Positions 43,384-52,053 of a stretch of 64,000 bases of DNA are shown here, piece by piece. Source of the stretch: Chitinophaga silvisoli (lineage in GTDB: Bacteria; Bacteroidota; Bacteroidia; Chitinophagales; Chitinophagaceae). The position numbers were made by a program, and so were the translations under genes. The notes under the pieces are model-generated. The model had not been told where the DNA came from, ran no database searches, and was given only the letters and a program-made list of their open reading frames with translations. Each line of letters opens with the position of its first letter. Position 1 is the first letter of the stretch. Where the stretch lies: positions 558,001 to 622,000 of the forward strand of contig NZ_QTJV01000002.1 in assembly GCF_003412465.1 (NCBI RefSeq), in the 5' to 3' direction.

Positions 43384-44961
43384 TTATTTTACCAAAACCA
43401 ACAATCTCTCTCCCACAGCACCTCTCCGCGTTGAAAAATTTACAAACTCCCCATCCAGCTTCGTCACCGGAAACCTCGGAAAAGACTTCAATACCTCACA
43501 ATCATGCCCCTGCACCTCTAAACTATCCACCGCCTCCCTCGTCGTATACAACAACACCGGCGGCTGCATCAACGTATCCGACCTCAACACCGGCGCATCC
43601 AGGTAAAAATTAAACGCATAAGAGTTCTCCCTGTACATACACACCGCCCCTCCACGCAATTGCTCATTTGCATAAAACGCCGCCGAACTCCCACTCTGAT
43701 ACCCCAACACATCCGGATAAAACAACCCGTTCAAAAACAAATTTAATAACACTGACATCAAACATACCCTGAAAAATACTTTCTCCACCTTCACCACAAA
43801 AAATAATACCACCACACCCGCCATCAACCCTACAAACACATAATTGACCTGAGGCCTGTATAAAGCCCATAATCCCGCTATCGCCACTGCCATGACACCC
43901 ATGATCACCTGCTGCGTGATAATAAAAAATCGAGGCTTATTTAGCGTAAGTATATACTGCGCCGTGAGAATCGCAAAAAATGGGAAAATGATATTCAGAT
44001 AATGCGGCAACTGGAACTTCGATAAACTAAATAACAAAAACGTACTCAACGCCCCACTGATACAATAAAACTCCACCGCCACCTTCCGCTTCCTGATAAA
44101 CTGTATCACCGCCGCATACAACATCACCGACCAGGGCAAAAACGCCCATAATACCGTATGGAAAAAGAACAAAGGATCCCCCGATCCCTTGATCGGCCCC
44201 GTATTCATAAACCGTCCAAACTGGCTATCCCAAAAGAAGAATCTGATACCAGATACCCCCGTCCGCCCAAACACCACCTTCTCCGGATGCGCATCAAACT
44301 GCCTGTACAAAGCATACAACTCCGGCGTAATAAACACCAACACCAATACCCCCACTATCAACCAGCGATAATGAAACAACTCCTTCCACTGCTTCGTAAA
44401 AATATACTGCCCCGCTATCGCACACCCCACCGGTACTAACGCAAACGGCCCCTTCGTCATCACCGCACAAGCCGTAAACAAAGCCCCCAACAACAAACGC
44501 CGCTTATACAAAAAGTAAACAGCCCCTATGATCAGACCGGTCAAATAAGGCTCCGCCCTCACATCCGTACTGGAAATCACCAGGTGCTCCGCCGTCAGTA
44601 AGATACATACAGACCACCGCGCTACCTTATCCCCATACAGATCAAAGGCAAAACGATACGTAAAGTATACCCCCATCATCAAAAATAGAAAGGCAGGCAA
44701 CTTATAAGCAAAGGTATTTATACCGAAAATCTGATAGCTGAAAGCCATCATCCAGAAAGGAAAGTGAGGTTTGTCCAGCCAATCATGACCATCCGCAAAC
44801 AAATTCAGATAATCATGATGCTGCACCATATACTTCGCAATACCAGCATACAATGCGCCATCGGGCTCCATGATCGTAACAGACAATCCTGTAATGTGCA
44901 TAAAGATAAGCAGGCCTATAATCCACCAACTTATCTTCTTCTCAGAGAAGTTATCAGACAT
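43384..44961 (-). CDS. ArnT-like lipid-linked sugar glycosyltransferase
   Basis: An integral membrane protein of about 525 residues. The ATG at 44961 is preferred to the TTG at 44967. It has 11-13 hydrophobic segments and the GT-C feature of an early acidic motif, EPDGALYAGIAKYM (the D/E motif of the PMT/ArnT superfamily), followed by HDWLDKPHFPFWM. It would transfer a sugar from a polyprenyl phosphate carrier to an envelope acceptor such as lipid A. The acceptor is unknown. It stands alone after the tRNA-Asn. Confidence 0.88.
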   Translation of the reverse strand: MSDNFSEKKISWWIIGLLIFMHITGLSVTIMEPDGALYAGIAKYMVQHHDYLNLFADGHDWLDKPHFPFWMMAFSYQIFGINTFAYKLPAFLFLMMGVYFTYRFAFDLYGDKVARWSVCILLTAEHLVISSTDVRAEPYLTGLIIGAVYFLYKRRLLLGALFTACAVMTKGPFALVPVGCAIAGQYIFTKQWKELFHYRWLIVGVLVLVFITPELYALYRQFDAHPEKVVFGRTGVSGIRFFFWDSQFGRFMNTGPIKGSGDPLFFFHTVLWAFLPWSVMLYAAVIQFIRKRKVAVEFYCISGALSTFLLFSLSKFQLPHYLNIIFPFFAILTAQYILTLNKPRFFIITQQVIMGVMAVAIAGLWALYRPQVNYVFVGLMAGVVVLFFVVKVEKVFFRVCLMSVLLNLFLNGLFYPDVLGYQSGSSAAFYANEQLRGGAVCMYRENSYAFNFYLDAPVLRSDTLMQPPVLLYTTREAVDSLEVQGHDCEVLKSFPRFPVTKLDGEFVNFSTRRGAVGERLLVLVK

Positions 44962-45021
44962 GCGCAAAGATTACATCGCTGACGCTAAATAGCAAGGTCT
45001 TTAATAGAAATTTAACACCCT

Positions 45022-45080
45022 GTCCGGGCAGAAATACCCTTTACCCCGTCCGGGCAGAAACACCCTTTACCCATCCGGGT
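45022..45080. repeat. 26-bp direct repeat upstream of the glycosyltransferase
   Basis: GTCCGGGCAGAAA occurs at 45022 and 45048, 26 bp apart, each followed by CCCTTTACCC; a degenerate ATCCGGG copy follows at 45073. It is a small tandem repeat in the gap of about 170 bp between the glycosyltransferase and the Rieske gene. Confidence 0.6.
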
Positions 45081-45134
45081 ACCATCATCCATGCATCCAT
45101 TGTTGCATCCCAAACAACAAACTACCTCCACAAA

Positions 45135-45473
45135 TCACCATCCAAACAACCCCGTCTTCTCCAGCCCCAGATACAATCCATCCTCCCGCTGCTCTATCGG
45201 ATAGGTCTTCAAAAAATACCCCTCACCACTCGTATTCCGCCCATTCTTCACACTAAACCGGTACCTGTGCAACGGACATACCACATTCCCATCCTCATCT
45301 ACCCAACCATCCACCATGATCCCACTCGCATGCGGACATTTATAAGCAAACGCATACAAAGCACCCTCATACCTCGTAAAAGAGATCTTCTTTCCCTCCA
45401 CCTCCAGCACTGTCAGATCCTTTTCACCAATACCCGGATCGGAAAACCGGTGCCATGTATACGTCTTCGCCAT
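45135..45473 (-). CDS. Rieske [2Fe-2S] ferredoxin-like protein
   Basis: A 112-residue soluble Rieske domain. Two ligand motifs are seen, KCPHASG (C-x-H) and CPLHRYRF (C-x2-H), about 18 residues apart, as in small Rieske ferredoxins of oxygenase or nitrite-reductase type. It ends 3 bp after the HflX gene on the same strand, so cotranscription is likely. The redox partner is unknown. Confidence 0.88.
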   Translation of the reverse strand: MAKTYTWHRFSDPGIGEKDLTVLEVEGKKISFTRYEGALYAFAYKCPHASGIMVDGWVDEDGNVVCPLHRYRFSVKNGRNTSGEGYFLKTYPIEQREDGLYLGLEKTGLFGW

Positions 45474-45475
45474 AA

Positions 45476-46669
45476 TTAATAAAAGAATTCAGATTTGTAA
45501 GGATAACGCTCCCTGTACAGCTGTGCCACCTTCTCCATAATCGTCTTCCGCAGCTCCTCCAGGTTCGTCCTCTCCAATGCAGAAATGAACACACAGTTCC
45601 CCTGTGTCCGGGTCTCCCAATCCGTCTTCAGCTGATTCAGGATATCCTGCTTCACATCATCTGCCAGCCACTTATCGAAGGTATTCTTCTCATACAGATC
45701 CATCTTGTTAAAGATCATGATCGTCGGCTTGTCAAAAGCTTTCAGCTCATGCAGGGTACGGTTCACCACTTCTACCTGGTCTTCATATTGCGGATGGGAA
45801 ATATCTACCACATGCAGCAGGATATCACTCTCCCTCACCTCATCCAGCGTAGACTTAAAACTCTCCACCAGGTGGTGAGGCAGCTTGCGGATAAACCCTA
45901 CCGTATCACTCAGCAGGAACGGTGTCTGGTCAAATACCACCTTACGGGTAGTCGTATCCAGGGTAGCAAACAACTTATTCTCTGCAAATACCTCACTCTT
46001 ACTCAGCGTATTCATGATGGTACTCTTACCCACGTTGGTATATCCCACCAGCGCTACACGAATGAACTCCCCACGATCCTTACGCTGCGTAAGTGCCTGT
46101 TTATCAATCTCAGCCAGTCTCTTGCGCAACAAGGAGATCTTATCCTTCACAATACGGCGGTCCGTTTCTATCTCCGTTTCACCCGGACCACGGCTACCTA
46201 TACCACCACCCTGTCTTTCCAGGTGACTCCACATACCTCTCAGTCTTGGCAGGATGTACTGGTACTGAGCCAGCTCCACCTGTACCTTTGCCTGGGCAGT
46301 ACGGGCCCTGCGGGCGAAAATATCCAGGATCAGGTCACTACGGTCAATGACCTTGATTTTTAATACGTCCTGTATATTAGATATCTGGGAACCAGTCAGT
46401 TCATCATCGAAGATGACCAGGTTGATGTTTCTACCTTGTACAAAATCTCTTATTTCTTCCAGCTTTCCCTTTCCTACGAAAGTTGCTCTGTCAGGGTGCT
46501 GCAGCTTTTGGGTAAACCTTTTCACAGTCACAGCGCCGGCCGTCTCCGCCAGGAACACCAGCTCATCCAGGTACTCCTGTACCTGGCGCTCGTTGTTTTG
46601 CTCCTTATGGATCAATCCCACTATTACCACCCGCTCTTCCTGCTCAACAATTTGTTTTTTCTCAATCAA
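45476..46669 (-). CDS. hflX: Ribosome-splitting GTPase HflX
   Basis: A 397-residue protein. The N-terminal HflX domain (about 1-190) includes RATFVGKGKLEEI and ERQGGGIGSRGPGETEIETDRR, the HflX signature. The G domain carries GYTNVGKSTIMN (G1), the switch I region (TTTRKV), DTVGF (G3) and NKMD (G4). It binds the large subunit and splits stalled ribosomes in other bacteria. Only the Rieske gene follows on the same strand. Confidence 0.96.
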   Translation of the reverse strand: MIEKKQIVEQEERVVIVGLIHKEQNNERQVQEYLDELVFLAETAGAVTVKRFTQKLQHPDRATFVGKGKLEEIRDFVQGRNINLVIFDDELTGSQISNIQDVLKIKVIDRSDLILDIFARRARTAQAKVQVELAQYQYILPRLRGMWSHLERQGGGIGSRGPGETEIETDRRIVKDKISLLRKRLAEIDKQALTQRKDRGEFIRVALVGYTNVGKSTIMNTLSKSEVFAENKLFATLDTTTRKVVFDQTPFLLSDTVGFIRKLPHHLVESFKSTLDEVRESDILLHVVDISHPQYEDQVEVVNRTLHELKAFDKPTIMIFNKMDLYEKNTFDKWLADDVKQDILNQLKTDWETRTQGNCVFISALERTNLEELRKTIMEKVAQLYRERYPYKSEFFY

Positions 46670-46753
46670 TGTCTATAATAATTTTAGCAAAGGTAAGAAA
46701 AGCCCTCAGACTAACATTTTTCCATACTTTTAGCGTCCAAACAAAATCTGAAC

Positions 46754-48760
46754 ATGCATAAACCTTTTTTGTTAACATCACTATTCATCACAACTATGGC
46801 AATGGCCCAGGAGAAAATGACACCTGAACGGCTCTGGCAACTGGGCAGAGTGAGCGGGGAATCAGTTACGGCAGATGGAAAGTCTGTAATTTTTGGGGTA
46901 ACAAACTATAACATCGCTGACAACAAAGGCGAGAAAAATCTCTGGTCCATTCCCCTGACCGGTGGCACAGCCAAACAACTCACCACCTCCCCCGGAGGCG
47001 AAGGAGATGTAAGCATCCTGCCTGGCAACAAAATCGGCTATTCCCTGAAAGGTCAATGGTGGGAAATGAACAGCGATGGCAGCAACCCTACACAAAAAAC
47101 ACACGGCGAAGAATCCCTGTCAAACATCCGCATCTCTCCCGATGGTAAATACATCCTCTTCTCCAAAGAAGTAAAAATGCAGAAAATAAGTGGCGCAGAC
47201 CACTACGCAGACCTGCCTAAATCAAACGTGCAGATCTACGATAACCTGAACTATCGCCACTGGGATACCTGGGAGGATGGCAACTTCCAGCACGTATTCT
47301 ACGCTACATACGAAGATGGTAAAATCGGTACCCCTGTCGATATCATGCAGGGCGAACCATACGATTGCCCTACCATGCCCTTCGGCGGCGCTGAAGATAT
47401 GATCTGGAGCCCTGATAGCAAGAGCATCATCTATGTCACCAAGAAAAAGGTCGGCAAAGAATACGCCCTCAGTACCAACACCGACATTTACGAATATAAC
47501 CTCGCTGACAAAACCACCAAAAACCTCTCTGAGGCTAACAAAGGTTACGATTTGAGCCCGGCTTTCAGCCCGGACGGCAAGTCCCTCGCATGGCTCTCCA
47601 TGGCTCACGACGGTTATGAATCCGATAAAAACGACATCACCCTCCTGGACCGCAACACCGGTACCAAAACCAATCTGACCAAAGACTGGGATAATACCGT
47701 TGCATCTTTCAAATGGAGCAAAGATGGTAAACAGCTCTACTTCCTTGCAGTGATCAAAGGCACTGAACACCTGCACGAACTCACCCTGAGCTCCAAAGCC
47801 ATCCGCCAGGTCACCACCGGCGACTTCGACATCTCCGCTATCGTAGGCCAGGCCGGCAATACCCTGGTAGTAGCCCGTACCGATATGAACCATGCCGCAG
47901 AACTCTTTACTGTAGCACTGCCCAAAGGTACTGTCACTCCGCTCACCAGTGTCAACAAAGCTATCTATGACAACACTGCTATGTGTAAAATAGAAAAACG
48001 CTGGACCAAAACTACGGACAACAAGGATATGCTGAGCTGGGTGATCTATCCGCCTAACTTCGATCCTAATAAGAAATATCCAACCCTGCTCTATTGCCAG
48101 GGTGGTCCTCAATCTGCTGTATCCCAGTTCTATTCCTACCGCTGGAACTTCCAGCTCATGGCTTCCCAGGGCTATATCATCGTAGCACCTAACCGCCGTG
48201 GTATGCCTGGTCATGGTGTGGAATGGAATGCAAGTATCAGTAAAGACTGGGGCGGTCAGCCCATCCGTGACTACCTGAGCGCTATCGACGACGTAAGCAG
48301 GGAACCTTATGTAGACAAGAGCCGGCTCGGTGCTGTCGGTGCCAGCTATGGCGGCTACTCTGTATATATGCTGGCCGGCGTTCATGAAAACCGCTTCAAA
48401 ACCTTCATCGCCCACGATGGTCTCTTTGACCTGAAAAGCTGGTATGGTACTACCGAAGAACTGTTCTTTGCCAACTGGGATATCGGAGCTTACTTCGATC
48501 CGGCAAATGCAAATGCTTACAAACAATTCAACCCAAGTGAGTATGCGAACAAATGGAATACTCCCATCCTTATCATCCAGGGCGGTATAGACTTCCGCGT
48601 TCCTATCGAACAGGGTTTACAAGCCTTCCAGCTCGCACAACTGAAAGGTATCAAGAGCAAACTGCTCTACTTCCCTGAGGAAAACCACTGGGTGCTAAAG
48701 CCGCAAAACGCTTTGGTATGGCAGCGTGAATTCTTCAGCTGGCTCTCCGAAACTTTATAA
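46754..48760 (+). CDS. S9-family prolyl-oligopeptidase-like peptidase
   Basis: This 668-residue protein has a signal peptide (cleavage near AMAQEK), an N-terminal seven-bladed propeller (PDGKY, PDSKS, PDGKS repeats) and a C-terminal alpha/beta hydrolase domain. The nucleophile Ser lies in GAVGASYGGYSVYM, with an Asp in IIQGGIDFRVP and His in PEENHWVLKPQN. It likely hydrolyses dipeptides or short peptides in the periplasm, as in S9/DPP peptidases. It is divergent from the HflX gene. Confidence 0.95.
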   Translation: MHKPFLLTSLFITTMAMAQEKMTPERLWQLGRVSGESVTADGKSVIFGVTNYNIADNKGEKNLWSIPLTGGTAKQLTTSPGGEGDVSILPGNKIGYSLKGQWWEMNSDGSNPTQKTHGEESLSNIRISPDGKYILFSKEVKMQKISGADHYADLPKSNVQIYDNLNYRHWDTWEDGNFQHVFYATYEDGKIGTPVDIMQGEPYDCPTMPFGGAEDMIWSPDSKSIIYVTKKKVGKEYALSTNTDIYEYNLADKTTKNLSEANKGYDLSPAFSPDGKSLAWLSMAHDGYESDKNDITLLDRNTGTKTNLTKDWDNTVASFKWSKDGKQLYFLAVIKGTEHLHELTLSSKAIRQVTTGDFDISAIVGQAGNTLVVARTDMNHAAELFTVALPKGTVTPLTSVNKAIYDNTAMCKIEKRWTKTTDNKDMLSWVIYPPNFDPNKKYPTLLYCQGGPQSAVSQFYSYRWNFQLMASQGYIIVAPNRRGMPGHGVEWNASISKDWGGQPIRDYLSAIDDVSREPYVDKSRLGAVGASYGGYSVYMLAGVHENRFKTFIAHDGLFDLKSWYGTTEELFFANWDIGAYFDPANANAYKQFNPSEYANKWNTPILIIQGGIDFRVPIEQGLQAFQLAQLKGIKSKLLYFPEENHWVLKPQNALVWQREFFSWLSETL

Positions 48761-48842
48761 TGAAATGAGGTTGTACCAAAAGTAATTTGAGGGAATCTCA
48801 ATTTATTTCCGGTACAACCTCTTCTGTTTAAAATTACCCCCA

Positions 48843-49619
48843 ATGAATACAATCCATCTCCACGTACAAGACAACATCGCTACCATTACACTTAATCGCC
48901 CCGACGTTTACAACGCATTTAATGATGAACAAAGCTATGAGCTGCAGGATGCCCTGAAGCAGGTGGAAAAAGATCCGCTGGTAAGAGCTGTAATACTCAC
49001 CGGTGCGGGCAAAGCCTTCTGTAGCGGCCAGGACCTGAAAGCGGCCATGGATGCAGGCGACCGTAAGCTGAGTGAATCACTGCATAAACGCTATAACCCC
49101 ATAATACGGGCTATCCGCAATATGCCCAAACCTGTCATCTGCAAACTCAATGGCGTGGCCGCCGGTGCCGGATGCTCCCTGGCATTGGCCTGCGACCTGA
49201 TCATAGCCAGCGAAACCGCTTCGCTGATCGAGATCTTTATCAATATTGCGCTGGTGCTGGACTCCGGGTCATCTTATTTCCTGCCCCGTACTGTAGGCTA
49301 TCACAGGGCTTTTGAACTGGCTACCAAAGCCACTAAACTCTCTGCCACCGAAGCAAAGGAACTGGGACTCGTCAATAAAGTCGTGAAAGGAGAGGAGCTG
49401 GATCAGGCCGTGCAGGAAGAAGCATTGTTTTATGCCAATGCACCTACCAAAGCCATTGCATTGTTAAAGAAAATGCTGACCAAAGGCATGACTGAAGACC
49501 TGGATGCTGTACTGGATTACGAAGCATATTGCCAGGAGATCGCCGGTAAAACTGCGGATAATAAAGAGGGAATCAGGGCATTCATCGAAAAAAGAAAGCC
49601 CGTCTTTACAGGTCAATAA
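48843..49619 (+). CDS. Enoyl-CoA hydratase/isomerase (PaaG-like)
   Basis: A 258-residue crotonase-fold enzyme with ITLNRPDVYNAFND at the start, LTGAGKAFCSGQDLKAAM for the oxyanion hole and KLNGVAAGAGCSLALACDL. The Glu expected for hydratase activity, in the segment SLIEIFINIALVLDSGSS, is replaced by aspartate (VLDSG), as in 1,2-epoxyphenylacetyl-CoA isomerase PaaG. The reaction is a hydration or isomerisation of an enoyl-CoA. No other phenylacetate genes are in the window. Confidence 0.88.
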   Translation: MNTIHLHVQDNIATITLNRPDVYNAFNDEQSYELQDALKQVEKDPLVRAVILTGAGKAFCSGQDLKAAMDAGDRKLSESLHKRYNPIIRAIRNMPKPVICKLNGVAAGAGCSLALACDLIIASETASLIEIFINIALVLDSGSSYFLPRTVGYHRAFELATKATKLSATEAKELGLVNKVVKGEELDQAVQEEALFYANAPTKAIALLKKMLTKGMTEDLDAVLDYEAYCQEIAGKTADNKEGIRAFIEKRKPVFTGQ

Positions 49620-49687
49620 ACCACATAAAAACACATAGCGGTCTGACCAAAGGCCAGACCGCTACAATAATATCATGTCAGATACAA

Positions 49688-50389
49688 TTACAGACCACTC
49701 ACGCTAATCCCAAAGGAGTAAGCATTTACAGCATATGTATTGTTATCCTTGAATAAGCCGTTCAGCGCATAAGTACCAAACAAAGCCCAGTTACCATATC
49801 CAATTCTTGCAGTACCCGCAAAACGGAAGGTATTGAACCAATACTTACTACTTTCTTTTTCAATCACTTTGAACCCAGTCAGGTTACCAACAGTACGGGT
49901 ATGTGCATTCAGCAGATAACCTACTTTCAGACCAAGCGCCGCTTTGAAACCTTTGTTCGCATTATCTGGTACCTGGCGGAAACGCAGTTCCAATGGGATC
50001 TCCAGGTAGGTAGTCGCCAGTTTAGACTTTTTATACGCATCAGTAGCAGTCCTGGTAGGTGCAGTCGTGTTAGTGATGTCCAGAACCATGTTATTGAAGA
50101 TATAGTTATCATTCCCTATACCAAGACCGGGAGCCAGGCTAAAATTACTTCCTGTCAGCGGAATATCGTACATCAGGGCAACATTGAGGGTCCGGTTAAA
50201 CTTGGTATCAAGGTTACCGGCACCTGTGCCGGACAAACCAACATAACCCAATTCGACTACCAGAAAATCCTTGGAATGCTGTGCCGCACTCTTTGCTTTT
50301 GCCGAAACCATTGTGCTGGCAGGGTTGTCCTGGGCAAAAATTCCGTAAGAAAGCCCCAGTAATCCAAGCGTAAAGAATATTTTCTTCAT
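49688..50389 (-). CDS. Outer-membrane beta-barrel protein
   Basis: A 233-residue protein with a signal peptide (cleavage near IFAQDN) and the alternating pattern of an eight-stranded barrel. It starts with VVELGYVGLSG and ends with the aromatic and hydrophobic strand NAYSFGISVSGL. It is a PorT/porin-like member of Bacteroidota. Role unknown. Confidence 0.82.
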   Translation of the reverse strand: MKKIFFTLGLLGLSYGIFAQDNPASTMVSAKAKSAAQHSKDFLVVELGYVGLSGTGAGNLDTKFNRTLNVALMYDIPLTGSNFSLAPGLGIGNDNYIFNNMVLDITNTTAPTRTATDAYKKSKLATTYLEIPLELRFRQVPDNANKGFKAALGLKVGYLLNAHTRTVGNLTGFKVIEKESSKYWFNTFRFAGTARIGYGNWALFGTYALNGLFKDNNTYAVNAYSFGISVSGL

Positions 50390-50554
50390 GTTTAAGTATA
50401 AAGTCTTGAAAAAGAATATTAGGCAAATTTAATGGAATAGGAATAAAACAAAGGGTTAAAATATTCCCAAAAATCTCATTACCCTTCCAGAGCCCCCTTT
50501 TTGTAAAATGAATTATAATCTATAACTTTTGCAGCTTAATTTGTTTAGACACCT

Positions 50555-51511
50555 ATGATCGAGAATGCCCCTGCTGAAGAGGAACAGGAAATACCTGATG
50601 CCTGTTTTCAATGCAATAGCCCGGATTATGAACCCGGCTACCAGGTGAAGTTGTGTAAAGCCTGCCGGAAACGATTTAGCCGCTACCCGTTAAGCAGAAA
50701 CATCGTACTTGGAGCTATTGGCTTAGCCATCCTCTTCGCCTTTTCTGTCTATAAATTCCGGGAGCAGTTCAAAGCAGCCATCACCTATGAAAAAGGACTT
50801 GACTTTGCCGATAACAGGGAGTTTATTTCCGCCCAGGCAGCATTCTATCACATACTCCGCCTGTACCCAGAGCATGAAAAATCAAAAGTACACCTGCTCA
50901 AAGCCTATTTTTTCAACGATAATACTGAACAAACCACCGCGCTTTTAGCGCAACTGGATGCTAAACCGGATTATAAAATCAATCCCGGCCTGGAAGAAGA
51001 AGTGGAAAGCGTGAGGGAAATGTGGCTTAAAAACAAAGAACAAAGTGAAGAATTGGGCACCGCAGCTATGTATTTCTTAGATAAGCGCTTTACTGAAGCT
51101 GACAGCCTGTTAAAAATAATCATCCATAAAAACCCTACAAACTGGTTCGCTTCCCGCCTCCTCTCTGCCTGTCTGAGACAGGAAAAGAAATACACTGAAG
51201 CACTATCCGAAATCAACCGCACACTATCCTATAATCACCAGCAATCAGCCGCCCTCGCAGAAAAAGCGATTGTACAGCTCATGCTGAATAAAGACAAAGA
51301 AGCACTGGCACTGGCAGAACAAGCTGACAAATTAGAACCACTTAACAGCACCAACCTGTTCACCCTCGGCGTAGCCAGGTATTACAACAATGATATAGCA
51401 GGTGCCAGGGAAGCCCTCCGCAAAATGGATGGTCTGGCTACCGATTCCTATCACCCTGCCGATTCCCTCAATCGCATCATCACCCAACACATTAATCTCA
51501 GGACCTTATGA
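50555..51511 (+). CDS. Zinc-ribbon/TPR membrane protein
   Basis: A 318-residue protein with an N-terminal CxxC...CxxC pair (CFQCNSPDYEPGYQ, KLCKACRKR), a probable zinc ribbon, followed by one transmembrane helix (about 46-66). The rest is TPR-like (residues 85-318; FADNREFISAQAAFYHILRLYP and AEKAIVQLMLNKDKEALALAEQADKL). The stop overlaps the start of the next gene by 4 bp (ATGA), so both are coupled. It may tether a partner to the membrane-embedded protease-like protein. Confidence 0.8.
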   Translation: MIENAPAEEEQEIPDACFQCNSPDYEPGYQVKLCKACRKRFSRYPLSRNIVLGAIGLAILFAFSVYKFREQFKAAITYEKGLDFADNREFISAQAAFYHILRLYPEHEKSKVHLLKAYFFNDNTEQTTALLAQLDAKPDYKINPGLEEEVESVREMWLKNKEQSEELGTAAMYFLDKRFTEADSLLKIIIHKNPTNWFASRLLSACLRQEKKYTEALSEINRTLSYNHQQSAALAEKAIVQLMLNKDKEALALAEQADKLEPLNSTNLFTLGVARYYNNDIAGAREALRKMDGLATDSYHPADSLNRIITQHINLRTL

Positions 51512-52053
51512 TCTTTGTACCCGGTATATATATCGCCCTCATCACCTTCCCAGGTATCGTTGTACACGAATTCGCGCACCAGTTATTCTGCCGGATCTTC
51601 GGCGTAGCAGTATTTGATGTGAAATATTTCCAGATGGCCGACCCGGCAGGATATGTAAAGCATGAACCAGTACGCAATCCTGTTCACCAGCTGTTCATCT
51701 GTATCGGACCATTTTTTATCAATACCTTATTGGGATTGGCAATCGCCTTTCCTGCAGCTGTTCCCGTATTTATTCTTGGAGAGGGCAACTTCCTCGACTT
51801 CGTAATGCTGTATTTCGGTTTCTCTATCGCGATGCACGCCTTCCCCAGCATCACCGATGCCAAGGTAATGTGGGAAACCATCTGGCATGGTGAAAACACG
51901 CCCATGTGGCTCAAAGTTCTCACCGTACCCATTGTAGCATTGATCTACCTGGGCGCAGCAGGCTCCATGTTCTGGTTAAATTTATTGTATGGAATGGGAA
52001 TAGCGTTTGGCGTACCAGTGCTGATTATTAAAATGCTGGCTAATTATTGCTAG
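51508..52053 (+). CDS. Membrane protein with HExxH motif (M50-like)
   Basis: A 181-residue protein with an early VHEFAHQLFCRIFG segment, an HExxH zinc motif in a hydrophobic context, followed by about four transmembrane segments. It resembles site-2-protease-like or DUF3267-type membrane metalloproteins. The third zinc ligand (NPD-type motif) is not obvious; DAKVMW may serve. It overlaps the TPR gene by 4 bp, so the pair probably acts together. Function unknown. Confidence 0.75.
   Translation: MIFVPGIYIALITFPGIVVHEFAHQLFCRIFGVAVFDVKYFQMADPAGYVKHEPVRNPVHQLFICIGPFFINTLLGLAIAFPAAVPVFILGEGNFLDFVMLYFGFSIAMHAFPSITDAKVMWETIWHGENTPMWLKVLTVPIVALIYLGAAGSMFWLNLLYGMGIAFGVPVLIIKMLANYC

Noticed and set aside
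47222..48526. A 434-codon minus-strand frame opposite the S9 peptidase
   Set aside because: It is an antisense shadow of a well-supported peptidase gene, as are most long opposite-strand frames in GC-rich genes here.
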